The notes beneath the pieces were generated by a model, which did not search any database, was not told the DNA's origin, and was given only the letters and a program-made list of their open reading frames with translations. Shown piece by piece: positions 1 to 11,083 of a DNA stretch of 64,000 bases. This DNA is from Aphanomyces cochlioides (Eukaryota > Oomycota > Saprolegniomycetes > Saprolegniales > Verrucalvaceae), in contig JAHQRK010000008.1 of NCBI GenBank assembly GCA_019828595.1, forward strand, positions 2,294,001 through 2,358,000. The letters run 5' to 3'. Position 1 is the stretch's first letter. The number at the start of each line of letters is the position of its first letter. The translations under genes and the position numbers were made by a program.

Positions 1-202
1 CTTGCAACTGGCCCCTGGGGGAATATACTTCGCTGTTGGTGGTTGTTGACTTGACACCGCTCACGGATATACAGGGGCTTTGCCAGAAGAAAGAAAAATC
101 ACAAAGTTTGCATTGCAAGATGGATTGAAACCTTGCGGATGTCCAAACGCAGCTAGCTAGACGACTGAAAAGAGTGCAACCGGCTACGTTTCAAACATTG
201 AT

Positions 203-1874
203 TTAGCTGTAGCTTGGCTTGGCTTCCGCGGTCAATTCCGTGTACTTGATCGCATCTTGCCTGGCTTGTTGGCTTGCAAAGTAGCGCCATCCACCAAAGA
301 TGACAAGCACAAGCACGATAGCACCGACGACCCACCAGCAATAATCGGTCGACGTCGCGTTCGATCCAGTGGGGGCGCTCAAATCCGCGCCACTCAAGTA
401 TTCCAGGGCGTCCTTCGGGTACGAAAAGTTGGAGCAAGCCGCTTGGCCGTACAAGAAGCACTCAAACATGTACAAACCATGGAGAGGCCGCGTGGCTGGG
501 ACCATGTGGCCGGCGCCTTTGATGGTCGTGAATGTCAAGTTGGTGTACACTGCCGTGTAGCCAGCCAATTGCTTGTCAGGGCCAAACCACGCTTGCCACT
601 TTTCCTTGACTTGGAGGTTGAGTCCATTCTTGGTAATCCAGCGCTGCGTGCCGAGGAAGTTCACGACGGAATCGGCATCGCCGCTGTAAATCAACGCTTT
701 CAAACCAGCGCTCAAAATCGTCGGGTATTTTTGCAACGACGACACCGAGCCATGGTAGGACAAGTCCGCGCAGTCCGACCAGTCGACGTGGCCGCCCGTG
801 ACGTGGATAGCTTGCTGGACTTCGTCTTGGCGCAAGTATTGCTCGGTGTATTGTTCCTGGCACGGTCCAATCTGGTCGATACAAAATGAGCCTTAAAATA
901 ACACCGACAAAATTACGTACCACGCCGCGGTGAGTGTTGGGGCGAATGTTGTAGTACGGTAGCTTGGTCGCTTGGGTGTTCTTGAGCAAGCAGACGTCGC
1001 CGTAGAGGTAGTAAGGATTGAGGGAGCTCGTGTCGGCGCTGAAGGTAGCTTCAGACAAGGCGGTGCGGCAGGCGTCGGTGCAGTTATCAACGCCTTGTTG
1101 GCAGCGGAACAAGACTTGCGATGGACATTTCGCTTGGATATCATTGTAGCTCTCAATCGAAATCAACCCGTGGCTGTAGTAATAATCCATGTACGCATTG
1201 CCTAGCCATTGAAAAATGAGCTATCAAGTCGGTGGTGCAAATTTACCGTCGACAATTTGATCGGTGTATGGGTTGCCAATGGCAAAACCCGTAAAGTTCA
1301 CCTTGGCAATGGGTTTCTGGACCAATTTGTACGCCAAGTACGGCACATAAATGCCCGCGTAGCTTTCACCTGTGACGTAGAACTCGCGGTTGTTGTAGTT
1401 GCCATAGACGCCGTAGAATTGCACGAGGAATTCATACACACGGTCCATTGTAAACTCGTCATTGTAGTCGGTGTCGTTCAAGCGAGGCTGGCTAAAGCCA
1501 ACACCAGCAGGGGATTCCAAAAACAGCACGTTGGCCTTGCGATTCCAGGCATATGGGTTGCGCTTGACGCTCAAATCGCTCTCGACGACGAATGGACCCA
1601 ATTCCGTAAAGAAACCGCCCAAGGACGAGCAGCCAGGGCCACCGTTGAGCCACAAGACAAGTGGATCCGTGTCGGGGTTCGACTCGGACTCGACAAGCCA
1701 GTAAAACATCTTTTGACCATTGCTGGGCAATTCAATGTGGCCAGCATATTGGTCAAAGTTGATCGGCTTGGGGTCGTTGTAGCCAGGGAGCGAGTTGATT
1801 TTGTGCAGATTCGAGTCTTGGACAGCGGCGACGGACGCCAACACAAGGACGGCAACTGAAGACAAGCCCAACAT
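203..1874 (-). CDS. Serine carboxypeptidase, family S10, copy A (membrane-anchored)
   Basis: Three exons on the minus strand: 1247-1874, 921-1201 and 203-871, giving 525 residues. Introns of 45 bp (1202-1246) and 49 bp (872-920) have GT-AG ends and keep the frame. S10 enzymes remove C-terminal amino acids from peptides in acidic secretory or vacuolar compartments. Visible signatures are NGGPGCSS (about residues 77-84), GESYAG with catalytic Ser171, SGDADSV with the presumed catalytic Asp370, and GAGHMVP with His425. The first 18 residues are a typical signal peptide. Residues about 481-500 form one hydrophobic segment followed by a short basic/polar tail, which suggests a membrane anchor; many S10 proteins lack this. 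It is tandem with copy B on the same strand. The motifs make the family certain; splice sites are inferred but agree exactly in phase with copies B and C. Confidence 0.93.
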
Positions 1875-2788
1875 GGTCTTGAGCTCCTCTGCTAGTCACT
1901 TGGAAAGTGAGTTGACGCAAGCTTGACGTCAATCGCGTGGCATCTGGTCGGCTCAGTCGTACAGTACTACAATCGATTGGGTTCTACTTTTAGTGACATA
2001 CTAATTTCCATACTAATTCAGTCAATGACATGGATAAAACCATGGAATTCCATGCAAGGCCAACGGACTTGTGGGAGCAAACAGCGCAATTCTGCCACGA
2101 TTTGGACGGTGGGATGGAGCTGGACAGGCCACGGGAAGAGTGACACGGTCGTAGCAAAGCCAACTTTTGATTTGACCAATCAAGGTCAGTGGTAAGCCAG
2201 CATCATCCACATCAACCAGGTCGTGGACGAGATTTTGTGGTGGCGAAAGGTGCGAGCGACTTGCTAGGTAAGGAAGAGATGCAGCTTGAGCGGTTAGAAT
2301 AGCAGCAAAGCTCCAAGGAATGGATTTCTTGAGATTGGGCTCATGCTCGCGAAAGACATGATATTGATGGACAAAATACCTCTGAAAATTAATACAACCG
2401 ATTCTGGTTTTGCCATGTCATTGACATGGAACCCCTTCCAAGGTTTCTCCAAACTGACTGTCAATGAAGATGGAATTAATGGATGGACGGTGTGACTTGG
2501 TCCTTTGGCTCCTTTGAGAAGGAGGATGTGATAACACGCATAAATTTATATGATGACGTTTTGGACTGCCACGTCATATTTCATCGCTATCTCATCTAGC
2601 TGTATCCTTCATAGCTTCGTCCATCCAATAGAATCAACACGCTCATTGCGATGACCTCGCAGTGGTTCTTTCATGTGGAAACCGCGACTTCATACTGTCA
2701 GTTGAGTAAAACCTTCGACAATTTATATCACGACTTGAAGACTTGCCACGTTATTGTTGAAGTTGAAAATATTAGTTTTGGGAGTTTA
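1875..2788. other. Intergenic region between S10 copies A and B
   Basis: About 0.9 kb upstream of copy A and downstream of copy B. I see no coding sequence with family motifs, no RNA gene and no clear repeat. It must hold the promoter of copy A, but no convincing initiator could be fixed. Confidence 0.5.
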
Positions 2789-4428
2789 TCAATGATAGCT
2801 TGGCTTGGTTTCTTGCGTCAACTGGGAGCTTTGCAGAGTTTGAGCCGGGCGAATGGCCATCCCAATGAGATATCCCAAGCAGGCTAGAGCTATCAGAGTC
2901 GCGGCGCTGAACCATCCATTGAATTTGGAGTTATTTTTTCCAGGCTGGGAGGTCAAATCAGCGCCACTGAGATATTCCAACGAGTCTTTCGGGTACGCAA
3001 AAGTTTCACAAGCAATTTGGCCGTATAAAAAACACTCAAACATGTACAAAGCATGGAGTGGACGCGTCGCGGGAACCATGTGACCAGCACCTTTGATGGT
3101 CGTGAATGTTAAATTCGTGTAGGTTTCCGTGTAGCCTGCTAGTTGTTGATCGGGACCAAACCACGGACTCCATGGCGCTTCGATGGATAAATTCAAGCCT
3201 TCGCGAGTAATCCACCGCTGCGTGCCGACGAAATTCACGACGGAATCGGCATCGCCGCTGTAAATCAAAGCTTTCAAGCCTGCTTCCAGTATCGTCGGGT
3301 ATTTCTGCAACGACGATTCCGCTCTTGTGTGTTCAATCACAGCGCAAGGTGTCCATTCCCCGTAGGCATGGATAGCTCGTTGGACTTCTGGCAACTGCAG
3401 ATAAGCTGTGGCGAATTGATCGTGACAGGGGCCAATCTATTGTAAAATTGGAGTTTAAAAGGAAAAAAATTGGCTTTACCTCGCCTCGGTGGGTGTTGGG
3501 GCGAATATGACTCGGCTTTAAAGCACTGATTTGGCCACCTTGGAGTAAGCAAACGTCGCCGTAGATGTCATACTGATTGAGATCGAATAGATGAGCGCTC
3601 AAGGTCGCTTCCATGAGCGCTCCAAAGCACGCGGCGGTGCATTGTGGGCCATTGTATTCGCACTGCCATAAAATATGCGGCGGGCATTTCGCCACGACGA
3701 GTTGATACGTTTCAATCGAAATGAGGCCGTGCGTGTACTTGAATTCATTCGCAGCGTTGCCTACGAGGAGATTTAGAGGATAACTTTATCAAGTTTGTCG
3801 TTTTACCGTCAATAATGCGATCTGTAAATGGATTTCCAATGGCAAACCCAGCCAAATTCACATTGGTAATCGGGTTGGTGACCAATTTGTGAGCCAGGAA
3901 GGGAATGTACATGCCAGCGTAGCTTTCCCCCGCCAAGTAAAACTCTCGACCGTAGTATTGCGGGTACATGTCAAAGAAAGCGACGAGGAATTCATACGTC
4001 CGCGTCGACGTCACGTCGTCGTTGTACTCGGACTCGTCCAGGACTGGCCGGCTAAACCCAACGCCCGCTGGGGAATCCAAAAAGATGATGTTGGCCTTGC
4101 GATTCCAAGCGTATGGGTTTCTCTTGACGCTCAAATCGCTCTGGACGACAAAAGGACCCAATTCAGTGAAGAAACCACTGAGAGAAGAGCAGCCAGGACC
4201 GCCATTGAGCCATAAAACAAGCGGAGCCGAGCTCGGGTTGGTTTCTGCCTCGGCCAGCCAGTAAAACATGCTTTGGCCATTGCTCGGCAAGCGTATATAC
4301 CCAGCAAACTGGTCAAAGTTAATCGACTTGGTGTCGTTATAGCCTGGAAGCGCTGTGATCTTGTGGGTGTGCGCTGTAGCCACGGCAAGCGTCACTCAGA
4401 GCGAGATAGCCACCTCAGCAAGCATCAT
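2789..4428 (-). pseudogene. Serine carboxypeptidase S10, copy B, with in-frame TGA in the signal peptide
   Basis: Exons 3807-4428, 3480-3760 and 2789-3436 match copies A and C in length and phase; the middle exon is 281 nt in all three. NGGPGCSS, GESYAG, SGDADSV and GAGHMVP are all present, as is a C-terminal hydrophobic segment (about 25 residues, near the end). The only ATG pair in frame is at 4423-4428. It opens a hydrophobic leader, but codon 11 is TGA (4396-4398); the leader then continues in frame and runs into the mature protease. The next in-frame ATG lies inside the catalytic domain. So the protein either is not made as a secreted enzyme or needs a mechanism I cannot see, such as readthrough or an unrecognised upstream exon. 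Everything downstream looks intact, so the lesion is probably recent. A sequencing error is the main alternative. Confidence 0.7.
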
Positions 4429-5444
4429 CAACTTTGGCTCGCTTATCCCTGGCAGACAATCTAACGACAGCCAAGCTGTACCGTAGATATCATCGTTTTC
4501 AAAGCATGTCGAGGGAAAACGAGGGAAAAAGAGCTTGCCATCCACTTTGCCTACAGTACACAACGATGACACCGTCCAAAACTGTGGCGCGGCAAGCTTT
4601 TGGCTTTCAGTCACCGAAATTTCGACTTGTCTAGCTGGATACGAGCATATAACGAGCAAAGACGATAAGTTCCACGCTCTCTGTAGCTTCTAGATGCTTC
4701 ATAGGCGATTTACCTGTATAAATACATAACCTTTTGATAAGAATACAACTTGGACTATAAATAATTACAGGTTTCGGAACCCATATTGCAAGGATAACAG
4801 TGTTTGCCATGCTTGAACACTCTAAGCTGTGAGTACGCACGACAGTTGGTAAAGTCGCTTAAGGTTAAAGCTTCAAGAAAATAAAGGTTCAGCTGTGGCT
4901 GGACTTTCGTGAGGTTTTTCAGAGCGTGTTATTCCAAGTTCCTATGTTGTCATATGAAAACCTTTATAATTTGATATTTTGAAATGACGATCTTGACTGA
5001 AGACAAGACTGGACAGATGTCCCTCAGCCGGCCACAGGTGATAGATCCTTTAGAAAAGCTCCAGAGTCGTCGACTTTCCAGGCCTCATTTCCATAGTTAA
5101 TTCAGCAGCATCTAGCACAGTATGAGATTTGCAAAGCTCATCTTCCAACCCATAAATTATCGTGAAATCTCGTCGTCTTGGGGACTGAATCATCCATGAG
5201 TGTCATTTCCAATTACCTTGTTTTAAAGACACTTTGAACTAAATATACCTCCTTTTAATTACATTATGCTATACATAATTCATCATGAAAAATGTCCTTA
5301 TGTTGTTAAACCAAGGGAATCTTTGAGTGAGCATATCAAGTGACCATAAGGATTGGATCCCTAATCGTCGGTGTAATGACCTGATCGGCAGGCATCCATG
5401 GATGTTTGGCCACTCATTCATTGTCTTGCTCGGTCGAAATCGCC
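4429..5444. promoter_or_regulatory. Divergent intergenic region between S10 copies B and C
   Basis: About 1 kb separates the divergent copies B (minus) and C (plus), so promoters for both should lie here. A TCATTC sequence at 5414-5419, about 26 bp before the ATG of copy C, resembles the oomycete initiator (YCAYTYY). No other element was recognised, and I see no gene here. Confidence 0.35.
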
Positions 5445-7119
5445 ATGCAATTCCGAGCTGTGGCCACTGCCTTGCTGGCTTTCATCGCTGTCGGAGCCGC
5501 GTCGAATCCGCATGAAATCAAGTCGCTTCCTGGCTACAACGACGTCAAGCCGATCAACTTTAACCAATTCGCTGGCCAAGTTCCATTGCCGAGCAATGGC
5601 CAAAAGATGTTCTACTGGCTCGTCGAAGCTGAAACCAGCTCCAGCACGGCCCCGCTCGTCTTGTGGCTCAATGGCGGCCCTGGTTGCTCGTCCCTCAGTG
5701 GTTTCTTCACCGAATTGGGTCCATTTGTCGTCCAGAGCGATTTAACCGTGAAGCGAAACCCATACTCGTGGAACCGCAGAGCCAACATCGTCTTTTTGGA
5801 ATCCCCCGCAGGCGTCGGGTTCAGTCAACCGGTCTTGAACGCCTCTGACTACAAGGACGACGTGACGGCGAGCCGTGCTCGTGAATTCTTGGTCGAATTC
5901 TTGCAATTGTACCCCGAGTACAAAGGCCGTGAGTTCTACATCACGGGCGAAAGCTACGCTGGCATGTACGTTCCCTTCCTAGTCGATCAGCTCTTGGAGA
6001 AACCCGTCGACGGCTTGGCTCTTACTGGTTTTGCAGTTGGCAATCCGTACACGGATCAAAAAATTGACGGTAAGACTGTGGTGAATGTTCCATTTGAGCT
6101 CAATCTTGTTGCGCAGACAGCTCGTACATTGACTACTACTACAGCCACGGCTTGATCTCCATCGAGAGCTACCGTTCGATCCAAAAAACGTGCTCGCCTG
6201 ACGAGCTATGGTTGTGCCAGGACGGCTACGCTGGTTGCTCCCCCGCTTGCTCCAAGGTCTACGCTGAAACGCTGGCCAGTATGGACTCCGCCAAGTTGAA
6301 TCCATACTACATCCTTGGCGACATTTGCCTCCTCCAAGGCAACGAAACCAAAGCGCTCAAGTACCACAAGATCCGCCCGTTGACCCATCGTGGACTCGTA
6401 AGTGTTGACGCCCTTGGACTTGGAATTTTCCACGATTCCTGACGTAGACTGGCCCTTGCGTTGATACATTCACGCAGCTTTACCTGAGCCAAGCCAAAGT
6501 CCAAGAAGCAATCCATGCCCCCGAGATTGAATGGGTCGACTGCAGCAACCCCGTCACGGAGCTTTACACGTCGAGCTGGACCGTCTTGGACAAATATGTC
6601 AATATTTTAAAAGCCGGCTTGAAAGTGCTGGTTTACAGCGGTGACGCCGACTCGGTAGTCAATTTCATCGGCACTCAGCGGTGGATTACGTCGGGATTGA
6701 ACTTGACTGTCCGCGAGAAGTGGGAAGCGTGGTTTGGCCCGGACAAACAACTCGCTGGCTACACGGAAACGTACACGAATTTGACTTTCAAGACGATCAA
6801 AGGCGCTGGCCACATGGTCCCAACGACGCGCCCACTGCACGGCTTGTACATGTTTGAATGCTTTATCTTCTCGAACCGCGTGTGCAATGAATTCGGCTAC
6901 CCCAAGGACCCGACGGAATACCTCAGTGGCGCTGATTTAACCGCCCCGACTGAAGACGACATGAGCGAACCGATCGATTATGTCTGGTGGTGGCTTGGCC
7001 TGGCTGTGGCTGTGGCCATTGGCGTCGCTGTGTGTGTCGTTGTGCTCAAGAAACCCCAAGCAAAGAAGACGCAATACGTCGAACTGACTGCCGGCGCGGC
7101 CAAACCGACGTATACGTAA
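5445..7119 (+). CDS. Serine carboxypeptidase, family S10, copy C (membrane-anchored)
   Basis: Exons 5445-6069, 6117-6397 and 6448-7119 give 525 residues, the same as copy A. Introns (47 and 50 bp) begin GTAAG/GTAAGT and end CAG/TAG. The start is the ATG at 5445, which begins a clear signal peptide (residues 1-19); an upstream TTG codon in the same frame is not a plausible start. Catalytic signatures are NGGPGCSS, GESYAG (Ser170), SGDADSV (Asp370) and GAGHMVP (His424). A hydrophobic run near residues 480-503 predicts a C-terminal anchor. The expected role is extracellular, vacuolar or membrane-bound peptide trimming. It is divergent from copies A and B, so the trio likely arose by local duplication plus one inversion. 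No defects seen. Confidence 0.95.
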
Positions 7120-7788
7120 GCCAGAGAAGTTGGCTAACTTGGATTTATAAAGCATGTTTGTTATGTTGAATCATGGCCTGCACGCAGAGTGCTGGCAGAT
7201 CGTCGGGTGACTGTCAAATCCTTGAAGTTGATCGGTTCTCGATTGTTCTGTCGTCAAAACGAATGAACGATTTATTAAAAGAATGTTTAAAAGAAACTTT
7301 CTTTAAATCCAATCTATTCTTTTAATCAAAACAATGCAATTCAGCTGGGTCACCTTCAGCTGCGAATCAATTCCATAGTTACTCGTGTATACCTCGGGCA
7401 TGTAGTGGCAATATATTTGGGAGAATACAACGACAAAAGCTCGTCGTTTCAAGCGTGGAAGGAAGAATAATCAGCAATTTTAACGTTCTTTAAATCGTTC
7501 TTAAAATCATTTTAGAAAAAATCTCAGATGTTTTAAATTTGAATTTCAATCATATTTTAAAATAATATTTTCCTAATTAATATACAAAATACAAGTATTA
7601 AACAGAGATCAACATTAAAAACTTAATTGAGGCAAAGGTCATTGTCCTTGTATTTTAAAAGCATTTAAAATAATATTTCATATCTCTTTGACTCGTCAAA
7701 ATGTATTATAAAATAGTTTAAAATACAATGGGGTTAATTATAGGTGTCGAATTCGGAGGAGTGTGTCATTTCTCGACGAGTCTTCACG
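7120..7788. other. AT-rich intergenic region with candidate CHIP promoter
   Basis: The first part is AT-rich and has no gene. At 7766-7774 the sequence TCATTTCTC, about 15 bp upstream of the CHIP start codon, matches the oomycete initiator consensus YCAYTYYC. Its position immediately before a conserved gene supports the reading, but this is only a motif match. Confidence 0.35.
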
Positions 7789-8860
7789 ATGGATCAAGCC
7801 CAATTGATGAAGGAGAAAGGCAATGCATGCTTCGCCAAGCAGAAGTACGCCGCCGCCGTTGATTTCTACACGGAAGCCATCGTATTCTCTACTGTGTCAT
7901 GAGCTGTGCTTGACATCGCGATCTTCTAGTGCTTTCAATCGGACGTCACTGCTTTCTACACGAATCGCGCGCTTTGCTACATGCATGTACTTTCTCGGCC
8001 ACTTTGCCTTTGAGCGCTAAGTTCGTGTGTTCTAGATGGAGAAGTGGACACTTGCTCAAGACGATTGCCGTCAGGCAATTGAATTAGAACCTACGAACGC
8101 CAAAGGTAGGTCAGAACCGGAATCTCCGATTCCCACTCATAATGTAAAGCGCATTATCTGTTGGGAAAGAGTCTCAGCAACGCATCGGAATTCACACCAG
8201 GCATTGAAGCGTTTGAGAAAGCTCTCGAATTAGCCTCACAAAACCCACAGAAGAAATTGCTCGAACTCGACATACTACAAGGTCTACGACTGGCCAAGAA
8301 ATTGAAATGGAAGGCGACAAGAGCAACGCAATCGACACGCCACGGCAAAGTCGCTTCGCTCTTTAACTCAATCGTTGAACAATCGCGAACTCATCAACTA
8401 AAATGCGATCCAGCGTCCGATCGTGAGTGGGTTTTGCCTTCATTTGTGCCGTCTTCAACGATGCTGTCTTGTAGTCAAGTGCACTCCGACCATGACTTAG
8501 TTCTCGCTCACATGATGGAACTGCTGGAAGCTCAGGTAAACCCTTGTCGTATTGTGCAGTATTTAAATGCTTATTGCTTCATAGACATCGAGCAGCTTGA
8601 CGCAGATTCCAGAGTATTTCCTCTGTCCGATTGGCATGGATATCATGTACGACCCCATGACGACACCAAATGGCGTCTCTTACGAGCGCAAGTGGATTGA
8701 AGAGCACATCACTCGCTCCCACATTGATCCATTGACGCGCGAATCACTCCGCATTGGTCAATTGCGTCCGAACGTCGCGCTTCGTCAAGCGATCGAAGAC
8801 TTCTTGAACAAGTTGGATCGTCTGCTTCGCCCTATGATCTCTCATCCTTTTCTTGCGTAG
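7789..8860 (+). CDS. CHIP/STUB1-like E3 ubiquitin ligase (TPR plus U-box)
   Basis: Six short exons are predicted: 7789-7881, 7930-7986, 8036-8105, 8150-8422, 8480-8535 and 8585-8860, giving about 274 residues, close to the roughly 300 of animal and plant CHIP. The N-terminal half reads as TPR repeats (motifs such as KGNACFAKQKY, FYTNRALCYMH and DCRQAIELEP). The C-terminal 90 residues form a U-box (PEYFLCPIGMDIMYDP...PNGVSYERKWIEEH...DPLTRESL). CHIP binds Hsp70/Hsp90 C-termini through the TPRs and ubiquitinates their clients in the cytosol. Introns 1, 2, 3 and 5 have clean GT...AG ends. Intron 4 (8423-8479) needs a weaker CAAG acceptor; reading straight through that region is also open, so the linker is uncertain. 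No S10 or CRN connection is evident. Confidence 0.88.
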
Positions 8861-9976
8861 GAATCCATGGGCGTACGAGCAAGATTGAGCTGTTTAAATT
8901 ATTTTAGCCAATCATCGTTCAAGAAATATCAAATATAAAAATTTGATTGGTCAAAATTACCGTATATTTTTGCTTATAACAAAAGTTAGTATTATCACCA
9001 ATCATAATTTGAACAAGGATAACTCTGAATAGGATTGGCAGAAATATATCTTTTCATTTTGAGGAGACTTTTTATCCTCCACATTAGATTTGAAGTCAAT
9101 GTAGGTTTATCGATTATGCTATAATATTGCTCTCGTATCTTACTTACCCCACGAGGATAAAACTAGAGGATAACAAGGATTTGAAACACAGCCAATACGA
9201 TTCCAATAAGAAATAGCGTACATACTATGAAGATGCAAGGAGAAACTCGAGGAACTTCATTATTCCCTTTCAACCTTGTCGCTTGTTGTTACACTCGACT
9301 GACCTCAAGAGAACTCGACCGAGAGTCTCTTATGTGGTTTGAATGGAAATTTCATGAGTCTCACATAGGCTTCAGAGGAAAAATGAAGTTGACGAGTCGG
9401 TCGTATCGATTGATTCTATTTGACATGCATGGACAATCAAAAGGAGATTTGCCGTCGGTGTAGCGCGAACAAAAGAATTGTAAATTTTTGCACTTAATAT
9501 CACAAACAAGAGCTCCCACTTGCGTGTTCGCTCCATATATTCAAAAGGACACTAAAGGTATGTACAATAAGGTGACGTCGACTTGCTTTAGTAACAAGAT
9601 AGCGTCTAATATAAGTCACAAGAACTTCTAAATTGCGCAATTCAAACTAATGTAGCGACGTTCGCAGTACTCTCACTATCACTCATCGTGAGCTACAACC
9701 TGGCGAAGAAGCAATCTCCTTCCCTGGCATAAACGCATGGCGTCGGGGGGGGATGAGACCAGCGAGGAGGAGACACTTCCTTTCTTCTTGAGTGTCTTTG
9801 TTACTGGTCATCGATTCAATCCCCCTTGGCGTTTTAAATGATACATATGACGTGGCATGATGAGATCGAGCTGGTGGTTGTCCCGTTCTGAACCGTGCAT
9901 CATAACTTCACAACGTGAAATGTCCATCGTTCGTTTTCCACTGCACTTCCGTCGTTGAACATGGCTTTCGTTACAA
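8861..9976. other. Intergenic region without recognised features
   Basis: About 1.1 kb with scattered short open frames of no recognisable family and a poly-G run near 9747. Nothing here can be supported as a gene. Confidence 0.4.
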
Positions 9977-10506
9977 CTACAACCGCGACGAGTCAGTCAC
10001 TCGGTTTTGATTGCCAAGACTGGTCGCGAAGTCAGACAGGCGACACACAGCGTGAGATGTTGACCAGTTGGCGAGATTAGTGCCATGTCTCGGTCGACGA
10101 TATCCAACTGTAGTCGGCTGTTCGCTACAACGAGATACAACGAACGCATGGGTTTCTAGTGCGCCAGAAGATGCTTCTTTTTCTGGTTCGTTTCTCGTCC
10201 AGCGCCAGTTCCAAGACGTGACCCAACGCTTGGCCAAGATGTGAGTTGCTTCTTGCGTTTGTCGACCCGTGTACCAGGTATGGTTGGCGCAAGTGTACTT
10301 TGGAAAACCTGTCAAAATTTATATTCTGACGATGTGTATCAAATCCAATCTTATTGTAACAAAACAATGTGAAACTCAGCAGGCAAACGTGCCATGAGGA
10401 TACCGCTGGCACTGAAAAGAACTATGACAAAGAGAGCCATTAGAAGCCAATTATGTCGGGCGTAGCTGACCATTTGATATAAAGCATAAGAGGATGCGTC
10501 CAGCAT
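9977..10506 (-). CDS. Possible small single-pass membrane protein (weak)
   Basis: From an ATG at 10504-10506 the minus strand reads a short leader and then one strong hydrophobic segment (WLLMALFVIVLFSASGILMA). After a possible 5'-GTTTGC...TTTGACAG-3' intron of about 64 nt the frame can continue into a Trp/Arg-rich tail ending at 9977. The donor site is poor, no family is recognised, and the tail may be a chance frame. I keep it because the hydrophobic segment followed by a spliceable frame is more than most shadows show. Confidence 0.2.
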
Positions 10507-11053
10507 ATGACGATTTGTCTTTGTCTCCACCCTCAGGCTTTCCACAAGGAAGATTGGCTACTTGAAATACTAGGTACTCCACAGTAGTTGCACGCTATAT
10601 TCAACGCATGTAGTGCTTTCAAATCCAGCTCGAAACATAAAAAGCACGCTATTTGATCTGATTGGGCTTGGGACTTTGACCAACACTGAATATAATCAAC
10701 AGTATTCAGCTTAAACGAGCTTTTCTGCAGCTCGACTCGGCATGAACAAGCAATTCTAGATAGAGCTTGTTCACGCAGGACAATTGCTGAATTTTCATCG
10801 CAATTACAGTGCATTAAGGCTAACAGAATGTCTACAATGTAGTAGACATGAAATTTCCCCCCCCAGAGCTTGATCGTTCTTTCACTTGTTTCTTTGCAAT
10901 CCAAGCCCACCTTGACTTAACTGTCGATGCTGTCGCTTTATGCTTTCTGTTGACAAGCGAAAAGCTGGGTTATCTCGCCTTTCCATCCGTAGTTTCAGTC
11001 TAAATGGATGAAAACCTTCGAAATCTTATATTCGATCCTTCTGGAAAGACAAT

Positions 11054-11069
11054 TCATTGTCAATTTCGC
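11054..11069 (+). promoter_or_regulatory. Candidate Inr/FPR-like oomycete core promoter
   Basis: TCATTGTCAATTTCGC lies 15 bp before the ATG of the SET gene. It resembles the oomycete initiator (YCAYTYY) followed directly by the flanking promoter region (MWTTTNC). Motif match only. Confidence 0.4.
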
Positions 11070-11083
11070 ACAGAAGAGCCAAC

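Noticed and set aside
257..889. Long plus-strand open frame opposite S10 copy A
   Set aside because: It is the mirror of the conserved carboxypeptidase exon and has no family motifs.
4396..4398. TGA in S10 copy B as recoded selenocysteine
   Set aside because: It lies in a signal peptide, no SECIS-like element was seen, and the paralogues have no cysteine there.
9227..9463. Open frame of 78 codons on the plus strand
   Set aside because: No motifs, no paralogue in the window, no splice continuation.
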